DNA of 23,358 bases from Guillardia theta CCMP2712 (lineage: Eukaryota; Cryptophyceae; Pyrenomonadales; Geminigeraceae). The DNA is taken from positions 784,130-807,487 of the forward strand of contig NW_005434657.1 in assembly GCF_000315625.1 (NCBI RefSeq), given 5' to 3'. The position numbers were made by a program, and so were the translations under genes. The stretch's first letter is position 1; each line of letters opens with the position of its first letter. The notes under the pieces are model-generated. The model did no database searches. It worked only from the letters and a program-made list of their open reading frames with translations, and was not told the origin of the DNA. Below, piece by piece: positions 1 through 9,200 of the stretch.

Positions 1-73
1 GGCAAACTTCTTTGTAGACTGCATCGATTTTGACAAGGAGTCGAAAAGTTTGAGAGCTGGGTAGCGACCGACA

Positions 74-147
74 AGGGAGAGGAGGAGAGGAGAAGAGGAG
101 GAGAGGAGGAGAGGAGGAGAGGAGGAGAGGAGGAGAGGTGGAGGAGA
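74..147. repeat. Purine-rich GAGGA tract upstream of the glycosyltransferase gene
   Basis: About 74 bases are almost pure A/G on the plus strand and are made of GAGGA/GAGGAGA units, ending some 50 bp before the chosen start codon at 197. The tract probably lies in the promoter or 5' leader. Such homopurine-homopyrimidine DNA can affect promoter structure, but nothing here proves a function. I see no TATA box in bases 1-196. Confidence 0.8.
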
Positions 148-196
148 CAGGTGTTGAGAGGACAGGGAAGGAGAGGGTTGAATCCTTCTCTTCTTC

Positions 197-3100
197 ATGC
201 TCCTCCCTTGCAAGAAGGTGACATACCCAAGGGCCCTCCTCCTCTTGCTCGCATGTCCTCTCCTCGCTTCCCCCATCCTCATCGAGAGACCGAGCAACGG
301 CAGCGAGTTCTTCCTAGACGATGGGGTGCAGGTGCTGCTGCACGTTCACCGACCCGCCATGGCGTGCGAAGGGAGCAACGACACGGTTCACCTGATGCTC
401 GATGGTGTCCCCGTCGCCGCAATGAGCATGCAACAAGCGCTGTCTCCGCATCCTACCTCCCTCGAGCGCCTCCGTCCTGGCCCCCACGTCCTCACGGTCA
501 TGCTCATGTCAAGATGCAGAGACAGAACGTGGGTGGAGGAGGATACAGCGTCCTTCGACGTGCTTGCTGAGTTGAGGATGGGGAGGACGATTGTGGAGGA
601 GAAGACGACGAGAGGAGGAGAGGAGCCTCTGACTGGTCTGGACGAGGTTGCTCTGAGGTATGCCTCCTTCTGCAAGCACGTAGGGCTCTTGCCTCGTTCG
701 TCTCCCTCGTTTCTCCTCCATGTCGTCATGGTAGCTGACGACCCTGAGCTCCTCCTCCTCCACATAGAAGAGCACGCCGACTTCGTCGACCTTCTCCTTG
801 TCCTCCAGGTCTGCTCCTCCGATCCCTGCGACAACATCGTCGACGCATGCCAGGAGCTCGCTCCCGCAATCCAGCCTTACCTCCACAAACTTCAGCATCG
901 CTTCCTCTTCGCGGCATCGGAGGAAAGCGCATGGAACGCCGTCGAGCTCCCGCTGGAGCTGCTGGAGGACGAGGACCTTGTGCTGGTGTCGAGAATTCTC
1001 CAGGTGCCCAAGAGGTCCTCAGTCAAGATGCTCCGCTTCTGCCAGTCCTTCCCGCTCCCCCTGCTCCTGCAGGCGAGTCTGTGCAGGAGAGACTTGCGAC
1101 ACTGCTTCCCTGCCTCGGACGGGCCGCGCGCAGCCACAGCAAGGATGATGAAGTCGTTCATGTCAGTTCACAAGCTGCGGGGCCTCGCGCTAGAGGATGA
1201 GGGGATGAGAATCCCTGCTGCTGCCTGGACCCTCTGCTGCTTCCCCTTACTTCACACAGCCTCCTCCTCCTCCTCCTCCTCCTCCTCCTCCTCCTCCTCT
1301 TTCTCTCCCTCCTCCTTCTCCTTGGGATCTCTTGTCAGTAACGTCTGTGAAGATGGTTCAGACCAGGAAGGAGGAGGAGAGTCGCAGGAGGACGTCTGTC
1401 ATGATCTCCCTGCTCTAGTCCTTTTCTCTCCTCGCTTGCGCTTCCTCGCGCGTCACTGCCCGGCGATCGCTGCTGCTGCTCCCTCAGTCTCTGCAGCCCA
1501 GCTCCAGCTCCCTCCCCTCCCCTCCCTTCCCAGCTCCATCAACAGTTGGATCAGCCTGCCGGATCACCCGGGGGTGTTCCAAGGGTTCGTGGCCTTTGTG
1601 GTCGTGCATGCCCGAGACAGGGAAGGGAAGGAGGTGGGGGCTGAGGTGCTGTGGTCCAGTGTGAACTCTTCCTATCTGTCCTTCCAAGTGACGGGAGCCA
1701 TCGCCTCCTCCTCCGTCGCCGACTTGCAGAGCTCTTCTCTCTTCCTGTGCTTCGTGCCCAGAGTGCGGGGGCAGCCGGGAGAGGAGGAGGAGCAGGCGGA
1801 GGCGGAGCAGGGAGTGAAGGAGTCGCAAGGAGAGCAGCAGCAGGTGGTTGTCAGGGTGTACATAGGAGGTCGTGAGGTCTCGAACAGTCCGATGATGGTG
1901 CAAGCAGAGGCGGCGAGGAAGGCAAGGAGAGGATGCGTGAGGCCAGGAGTGTCTGCGCTGGTGAATCCTTGTCAGCGGAAGAAGGAGGCAGACGCTCTGC
2001 CGCCTGAGGAGGAGGAGGAGGAGGAGGAGGAGGTGGTGGAGGAGGAGGAGGAGGAGGAGGAAGATCAAAGGAAGCAGAGGAGGAAGGAGAAGAAAGAAAG
2101 GGAAGAGGAGCAGAAGAAGAAGGTTGGAGTCAATGCGGAGGAGGATCGTTGGGGCTCTCGACCCTTGTACAGTGACGTCACACGGTTGTCTCTGAACCTC
2201 TACAGACTTCGAAACGTCTGCATTGCGAATCGAAGCATCCTCTTCTTCCCCATCCCCTCCTCCCCCTGGTTTCAGCTCGATCATGACCCCGTCCTCCTCC
2301 TCGGAAGGCACTGGTGGGGGCAGTGGAGCTCGAAGTACTGCTCCGTGACCTTGAAGCGAGGAAAGAGTCTCGTCGACTTCATGAAACAGAATGGCATCAA
2401 TCTGGATGACGGCGATGCTGGAGAAGCAGGAGCAGGGCCTGTGTATGTGACCCTGGAGGGCCCGTCCTCGCACTTTGGCCACACGTTCACAGACAGCATG
2501 CTGCCTCTCTTCGCAACGATCAGCTTCGTCGAGCAGGAGAGGAGGAGGGAGAGGAGGAAGATCGTAAGTTTGCACCGGATATGAAATGCTGCTGATGTTT
2601 TCATCTCACAGATCCTCTGGCCCCACTGCGCAAACTTTTGCCCCATCAAGGGAGACAGGAGGAGTCAGGGTAGATTCCGTGATCTCTTCTATGTAGCCAG
2701 CAGTCACCCGCAAGTAGACCTACTCTCCCTCTCCTCCTTCTCCCTATCCCTTCGCTGCCGCTGTTTCAAGGAGGTCGTCCTAGGAGAGCTCATCGACACT
2801 CGGGTCGGGTATCAGCGAGACAACCGCAGGACTGTTCCCTTCCTCGAGGACCTCGCCGACGCTGTTCGCATGCTCAGGAGGAACATCCTTGGCAGTACGG
2901 CATTTCGCAAAGTTGACCAGCGGGAGAGGAGGAGGATGACGTTGGTGAGGAGGAGGGATCGACTGGTAGTGAACATACATGGATTGGAGAGGTTGGGACA
3001 AGAGCTCGGTTTCCTAGCCTTCCAAGTAGACTGGGAGCACCTACGTCTCTTTCAGCAGGTCAGAGTTCTTCCTCCTCCTGTTCTGCCTTCTGTTCTCTCC

Positions 3101-3984
3101 TTCCTTCTTCCTGCTCACCTTGTGCTGTCAGATCCAAGTCATGGAGCAAACCGACGTCCTTGTTGGTGATCGTTCCAATCTCACTTGTTGCATCTGAAAT
3201 TCTCTCTCGTTTCCTCCCTACCTCCCCGTTCAATCTCCTCTGCTCTCCTCCCTTCTCTTCTCTTCTCTCCATCCTCCTCCCCTCTCCTCCTCCCCTCTTC
3301 TTGCCTCTCTCTCCCCATCTACCCCCTCTTCTCCCTTTCAGGTGTTTATGGTGCTGGCCTAGTCAAGATCGCCTTTGCTCGTCCTCTCAGTCTCCTCCTC
3401 GAACTTCTGCCCTACTGCCTTCACAACGCATCTGATTTCTGGGAGATCTCTTCATCCTTGTGGATCAGACATTATGTATGGAGGAATGCCTGTAAGATCC
3501 TACTCAGTCCCTTCCCTCTCTCCCTTCCTTCCTCCCCCCACTCTCCCTTCTCTCCTCCCTCCTGCGACTCTACCTTCTCTCCTCCCTCTTCCAAACTCTC
3601 TCTATGACTACCCGTCTTTCCTTCTTTGTCCTACTACCAATCCTCTCCTCTACATCCCTTTCCCCTCTTCGTTGCCCTTGCTTAAGCTTTCCTCTATCAG
3701 ATCGAAATGCCTCAAGCTGCTCGCTTCCTACTGTCTCATGCTTCCAGTCGGACTGCGGAGATGATCCTCCCGAGGGCAAGATGCTGCTGGCAGGGAGCAG
3801 TCAAGATCCCCTCAGGCAGGACACGCTAGTCAATCTCGACGACATGCGAGTCTTGTTTCTTGACATGCTCGCGTTCCTCGGGCATCGAGACTGGTCGAGC
3901 TCGGTTTTGGAAACAGCGTGCAGGCTAAGAGGAGGGCGGGTAGTGTGTCTGCAGTCCTTGAGCAAGGACGACCAGAGGATCTGA
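197..3984 (+). CDS. GT61/DUF563-type glycosyltransferase with filamin-like N-terminal region (five exons)
   Basis: Exons read by hand are 197-2563, 2612-3058, 3132-3165, 3342-3491 and 3701-3984, giving about 1093 residues with matching phases (0,0,1,1) and GT-AG introns of 48, 73, 176 and 209 bp. Residues 1-25 form a signal peptide or anchor. Residues 25-125 look Ig-like. A segment around 455-575 resembles a filamin repeat (HARDREGKEV, then VRVYIGGREVSNSPMMV). The catalytic part begins near 759 with HFGHTFTDSMLPLF, the GT61 H-x(2)-H-x(3)-D pattern, and continues through RCFKEVVLG and LVVNIHG to EQTDVLVGVYGAGL at about 943-956, where the family usually has GxHGAGL (here Tyr replaces His). GT61 enzymes act in ER/Golgi and transfer pentose or GlcNAc; donor and acceptor cannot be told here. 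Poly-Ser (about 355-370) and Glu-rich (about 604-622) runs separate the domains. Family call good; start codon and filamin call less sure. Confidence 0.85.
1260..1299 (+). repeat. TCC trinucleotide run encoding poly-serine
   Basis: A nearly pure CTC/TCC trinucleotide run inside exon 1 of the glycosyltransferase encodes about 14 consecutive serines. It sits in a low-complexity linker between the N-terminal region and the filamin-like segment. It stays in frame, so unit changes alter linker length without breaking the gene. Confidence 0.85.
2007..2062 (+). repeat. GAG trinucleotide run encoding poly-glutamate
   Basis: A GAG/GAA-rich run inside exon 1 encodes about 17 glutamates broken by two valines, followed by a Lys/Arg/Glu-rich stretch. 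It forms a highly charged linker just before the catalytic GT61 part. Confidence 0.85.
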
Positions 3985-4491
3985 ATGGACGAGACTGACG
4001 AAAACAACAACAAGAAACGAGGAGATGCTGTGTGTGACTGTGACAAGCTTGTGCGGGTTGTGATGCTACAGTCCTTGAGGAAGACATGGCCAGAAAGGAC
4101 AGGATACCAGGCCTCCTCCCTCTTCCTTCCTCTTCTCCCTCTTCCCTGCTCTCCTCCCCACGAGCTGTTGACGCGACTGTCAGTTCGCTTCTCCTGTCAT
4201 GGCCGCGGCTGCCGTCAAGTGGAAGGTGAGCAGGCGCGAGGAGGCAGAGCGCATGGAGCAGGGAGAGAGGGAGCAGGGGAGGAGCTCATGGGTAGCGGCA
4301 GGTGAGGCGATGCAGGACAAGCTGGTGGTTCTGCCGGCGCCAGGAGGAAGCATCAGCCGGTGTGGGGTTATTCTTTGTATGTCAAGCGCTAGGGAAGGAA
4401 GCGAAAGACGAGGAGGGAGAGGGTGAGGGCTGCGAGGAGGGTCGACATGTTATCAGAGGTAATCAAGTGAAAGGTTCAAGGCTTACCTCCT
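3985..4491. other. Convergent intergenic spacer between glycosyltransferase and GST
   Basis: Both flanking genes end here, so this is probably two 3' UTRs. No canonical AATAAA is visible. An ATG at 4199 opens a 75-codon plus-strand frame beginning MAAAAVKWK, followed at once by a donor-like gtgagc, which could be a first exon; I could not find a convincing second exon. On the minus strand, a gtaagc donor lies about 7 bases after the GST stop codon and a ctcgcag acceptor near 4430, suggesting a possible 3' UTR intron. Confidence 0.4.
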
Positions 4492-5606
4492 TCAGAGCTC
4501 CTTCTTGCCCTCCTCTCTGATCATGCCCTCCGGCAGCTCGCGCGTGTAGATGTACTTGTCCGACCCCTTGCCGAGCTGCAGCACACAAGTCAACCTCCCA
4601 TCTCCTCCCCCGCGCGTGAGCATCGCGCGACCCTCAGGCGTCACTGACCTCCTTCTCCGTCAGCGGCACGCGCCTGCGAGGCGAGTTAGGGGAGGGAGGC
4701 AGCAGGGTCAAGCGCGCAAGTACCTCTCCGACGACAGGTAGGCCGACAGGCTCGGCAGCGAGGCCATGCGGGTGACGAAGGCAGAGAGAGACTTGTATCC
4801 TGCCCGGTCCAGGTACTTGTCTCCCACCTCCTGTAGGGTGTAGAGCGCGTGGAACATCCCGACGTCGGCGTACGTCAGCCTGTCCCCGACGAAGTACTGC
4901 TTCGACCCCAGCAGACCCTCGCTCTTTTCCAAGTGCATACGCAGGGTCAGGACATCCGGTAGTGTGCTCTCAAGGCCTTCGTGTACTGCAGCTTTCCTCC
5001 CCATGATGTCCTTCGAGCCCTCGAATACCATGTCCACCATGCTCTCCTCCTCTTCCGTCGCCCCCGAGAGCCCCAGCTTCTTCGACAGGTACCGCACGAT
5101 GGCACCTGACTGTGCCAGCCAAGCCTCTGACCCGTCGTCCTTCTTCACATGCAGCACGGGCATCTGACCGAAAGGAGCAAAGGACTTGTACTCCTTGGTG
5201 GTGAAGTACATCACGCTGTCATCTGCCATCAACGCTATCAGCAGGGATGAAACGAGCAGCAAACACGAGCAGCAGACATGAGCAGCAGACATGAGCAGCG
5301 AACATGAGTAGCGAACATGAGTAGCGAACATGAGCAGCAAACATGAGTAGCAAACATGAGCAGCAGGGCATCTACAGGGGTAGCAGGAGGCGCTGGTGAC
5401 TCACATGGGGTCTGCGAGATCTCAAGGATGAGACGAGGGAGTTCGCCGAAGAGCTGAAGGCAGAAGTAGTGGAGCTCGTAACGAGGCTCACAAGCCCCTT
5501 GAGGACGAGACCTCAGGACGAATCGATCGAGCTCCTCGTAAACGGAGGCAGGGCCTCTCCTTCTTCCTCCTCCCTCTTCTCCTCTCCCTCCTCCCTCTCT
5601 CGCCAT
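4492..5606 (-). CDS. Sigma-type glutathione S-transferase with C-terminal KKEL tail (four exons)
   Basis: Minus-strand exons are 5606-5405, 5234-4724, 4673-4649 and 4575-4492, with introns of 170, 50 and 73 bp. Phases agree throughout, giving about 273 residues. The thioredoxin-fold half starts at YELHYF (residues 43-48; the Tyr near 47 fits the catalytic Tyr of sigma/alpha/mu/pi GSTs) and continues with GELPRLILE, FGQMPVL (cis-Pro) and QSGAIVRYL (glutathione-binding Gln-Ser). The helical half contains GDRLTYADVGMFHAL, the N-capping motif of GSTs. It should conjugate glutathione to electrophiles or isomerise substrates. The first 42 residues are Gly/Arg-rich and precede the normal GST start, so the true start may be nearer 5480 or on an undetected upstream exon. 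About 35 residues extend past the usual GST end, finishing EEGKKEL. Confidence 0.88.
5254..5370. repeat. 13-bp minisatellite in GST intron 1
   Basis: Nine tandem 13-bp units of the form gagcagcagacat (variants have gagtagc, gcgaac or gcaaac) run without gaps inside the first GST intron (5235-5404). As 13 is not a multiple of three and the tract lies between a good donor (gtgagt at 5404) and acceptor (ctgatag at 5235), it is not expected to be coding. Confidence 0.9.
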
Positions 5607-6279
5607 CTCCCCGACTGCTGCAGGACTGCTGCTCGAACAAACTATTGCATCCCTCAGCCCCGCTCAGCCCGGGCCCTTTGCCCGGGTGCCAGCAGGGGTG
5701 CCAGCCCGGGTGCCCTTTTATTCCATGTTTAAAGAAAACATCATCCTGACTATTCTCAACGACTTGATGCTGATGCGCCTGCCAGTTCTTCTTGAATTGT
5801 TTCCTTAACTTCTTCACGAATGTATTCCATTTCAATCGCCCTCTGCGGAAACTGTAGCCCGAGTTCCATCCTTGAAGGCTCGTCTGCATTTAATGATTGT
5901 TCCGATCAGTGTCAGCTAGCACGTTGTTCATATGCTGCAGAAGATGGTGAGAGAGATGAAGCGGCGGATCAAGGAGCAGACAAGCCTGCAGTGCTTGTCC
6001 GACGTGAAGGAAGCGATCGACCTTGGGGATAATCGCATGCAGAAGATGGAGCAGGGAGTGTCTCGCATTTGGAGGTGTTTGTGGTCTTCGTGGAGTTTGC
6101 TCGGGCGTGTGAGGCAGAGAAGTTCATCACACCCGAGTCAGGCTGAAAGGGCGACAAGGGCAGGGACTGGCGTAGAAGGATCGCTGGTATCGAGAGAAGC
6201 GAAGGAGCTGCCCAAGAGGTCAAGTTCAACGGGGAGAGTCTGGTAAAGGTTCCTTCTCTATTTTCTTCACTGTCAGCGC
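5607..6279. other. Spacer between GST 5' end and channel 3' end
   Basis: Both neighbours are on the minus strand, so this holds the GST promoter/leader and the channel 3' UTR. Bases 5660-5712 contain a short GC-rich direct repeat of gggtgcc/gccagc units. Bases 5735-5930 are richer in A/T; on the minus strand they form a basic open frame (residues such as RRGRLKWNTFVKKLRKQFKKNW) in a 133-codon ORF from 5889, not recognised. An exon-like stretch on the plus strand at 5941-6074 is listed separately. Confidence 0.4.
5941..6074 (+). other. Orphan exon-like segment, unrecognised
   Basis: An acceptor-like tatgctgcag ends at 5940 and a donor-like gtgttt follows 6074. Between them one frame is open and encodes a charged, helix-prone stretch (KMVREMKRRIKEQ, then CLSDVKEAIDLGDNRMQKMEQG). 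The frame stays open to about 6246. I found no convincing partner exons, so it may be a gene remnant, part of a UTR, or chance. Confidence 0.2.
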
Positions 6280-9200
6280 TCACTTGTCCTGGGGAAACAA
6301 TGACTTGATAAAGCTGATGCCGAACAGCTCCTGCTCCTGCTCCTGCTCCTGCTCCTTGCCACCCTTGTTTTCGAAGCCGTGTTGGTAGATGATGTTTGAG
6401 TGCATGGTGCTGCTGTCTCTGATCTGCCTCAGCGAGGAGTCGTCAAGGGGTCGGTGCTCGTCGGAGGAGCTGTGAGCGACGCAAGTCTTCTCGACGTGGA
6501 TCCTCACGACGCTATCTCGCACTTTCCTCATCATTTCCTGATTGACGATGGGCAGGGTGAGCTCCTTCCCTTCTCCCTCCGTCAGCTCAGCCACGTCGAC
6601 TTGAACCAAGCCAACAAAGTCATCCTTTGACATCTGGAAAGAAAGTCAGTCAGAGCATAACGTTGCACGTCCAACTTCTTCATCACAATCATCTACATCC
6701 TTCTCCTCAATTAGGATCCTGGTCATCGAGTCCCTAATCATCATGACAATCATCGTAATCTCTAGCAGCCACAACCACAACCACAACCACAACCACAACC
6801 ACAACAACTCGTCCTCCTCCTTGTCTTCACCATGTCTTTATCCCAGACAGTGAGGAACATGGTTGTCGTCTGCGGCGTCAGCGTCCACTCGAACGTCTCG
6901 TCCCAGACGGGGTTGAGGCTCTTGGGGATAACAGAAGATGTGAAGGTTGACGTGCCTTGGCAGGAGTCGAGGAACAGGATGCAGTACGCGTCGCATCCTG
7001 ACAGCAGGTCCATCCTCGGAAGGTTCTTTGCGTCTAGCAGCCGCACCCGCAGCACCTGCTCCTCCAGATCCCCTTCTTGCCCTTCAACCTCCTCCATCCC
7101 TTCCTCCTCCAGCAGCTTCGCTGGCCTCCTCCCCTGCTCGGCCGCCAGCTCGTCGAGGTGCTGGAGAAGCCGCTGCTGGGTCTTGAGCAGCTTCATCTGC
7201 CCGATCTGCATGGCGATCTGCCTCCTCATTCCTTGCAGCGCGTGCAGCTGCTGCAGCTCCTCCACCCTTGTCTCGACCATGCCCGACGGGTCCATCCCGT
7301 AGCGCTGGATCAGGTCGAAAGCAGCCCAGACCTCCTGCTGACTCAAAGCGCTGCTGTCCTCATTGCAATCCTCAGTCCTCCCAAATGCCTCCGCTACCTT
7401 TCCGTCCACCCTGACTGTCACCTTCCCTATCTCCATCCCATCCTCCGTTCCGGCCATCTTGTCTTCTTCCTCCTTCTTTTCCTCCCTTACGCTCTTGCCC
7501 TTGCTAATCTTCTCGAGCGCTCGACGAGCAAACAGCGCCATGTCGAAGGGATCGACCTGAACTCCGTTTGACAGCAGCACAGACTTCTGCTTGCTGTACT
7601 TGTGCTCCACCAGGTCTCGCTGCGACTCTCTCGTCTCCATCGCTGCTTGCTCCTCCAGTAGTACCTCCTCCAGCATCCGATCCGACACGAACGCCTCCGA
7701 GCTCAGCATATTCCTAGCTCCGTTCCACGTTACGTCCACCAGATCGTCAAGGATACCCTTGGACACGGATGTCTCTCCCTTTACCGCCGCGTACGCGTCA
7801 ACCAGGATAGCAAGGAAGATGTTGAGGAGGAGGAAGAAGGCGATAAACAGGTAGCTCCACAAGAACACGTGGAACGCGACGTCAGGTGCCGCATGCGTCA
7901 TCTGCAGTCATGTCAGCTCTCCCACCCCTCGTCCTCTCCCTCTTTCTCTCCCTCCTCTCCCTCTCCCTCTCCCTCTCCCTTGCTCTGGTCACCTCCGAGT
8001 AAAACTGCGTTGTGTCCATGCTCAGCAGGATGATGATGAGGGTGATGCAGGAGCTGCTCATGTCCTTCATGCCCTGCCCTTCCATCTCAGCATGTCGGAC
8101 ATAAATCAGGAGCAAGAGCAAGAGGATCAAGAGCAAGAGCAAGAGCAAGAGCAAGAGCAAGAGCAAGAGCAAGAGCAAGAGCAAGAGCAAGAGCAAGAGC
8201 AAGAGGATCAAGAGCAAGAGCAAGAGCAAGAGGAGCAGGAGGACTATGTTCAACCTCGTACTGATGTCCAAACAGAAGGTTGCCGACTATGGCATAGGAG
8301 AAGAAAATAATCCCAAACAGCAGCATAAAGTGCGTCAGATCCTCAGCTGCCCGCGTGATCGTCCTCGTGACAAGCCCCATCCTCTCTTGGAAGTCAAGCG
8401 ACTTGAGCATCCTGAAGACGAAGAGGATGACGCTGACCCCCGCGAAGTAGGAGAACATGCTCATAGAGTCCGAGATCGTCGCCGCCTTGTCCAGCAGCTC
8501 CAGGAAGTCTGCCTCAGGCTTGCTGTTGACCCGGAACAACCGTGCCCCTGCTGCACCTGCTGTTATCGCTGACGCAACAGTGTCAGCGGAGGAAGAGGAG
8601 GTGCTGGAGGTGCCTTTCCTACGGGTCTCGGACGCGTAGTCAGGGCCGTAGAAAAGGATGGGGTAGTTCGGCTCCATGACGAAGGAGCGACAGTTGCGGT
8701 AGTGCAGGTAGCAGGCAACAGCAGTAGCCCACATGAAAAAGAAGTGGATCCAGTCGATCCAGTTGAAGGGATGGGAGAAGTAGGCGAGAAGGTTTAGTGC
8801 TCGAGCCTCTGACACCAGCTCCATCAGCTCCATATAGCAGTTCACCGCTAAGAAGGTCACGAGGATCGCAGCCAGCGCGTACTGGACGGTGGCAGAGGGT
8901 CCGGTGAAGAACTCGACGGAAAAGGAGTTGATCTTGTAGTCCCAGGGGATGCTTCCTGTCTGTTCCCATCTGAAGATGAACTCGTGGAAGGAGAAGATCT
9001 TCTCAGGCTGGTTGAACGTCAAGAACGTCACCTTGACCTCCCTCGTCTTGGAGTCGATATAGCTCCCGTCCTGCATGAACTGGATCATACTTTGTGCCAG
9101 CACCTGAGTGATTCGCTCGTCGAAGTAGAGCAAGAAGCTGTCCTTGTAGGCATCAATGATGTATTTTTCTTCCTTTAGCTTCTCCTCGTCCGTGTAGTTC

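Noticed and set aside
1484-2575. 363-codon open frame on the minus strand
   Set aside because: It lies wholly antisense to exon 1 of the glycosyltransferase and is rich in Leu runs that mirror the GAG tract; no domain is visible.
5488-5889. 133-codon minus-strand ORF overlapping the GST 5' end
   Set aside because: It uses a different frame from the GST exon 1 and runs into Arg/Gly low-complexity sequence; only its first 60 residues look remotely protein-like, and there is no recognised domain.
8092-8310. Plus-strand open frame of Glu-Gln repeats
   Set aside because: It is the reverse reading of the hexamer array inside a channel intron and is not supported by any flanking coding sequence.
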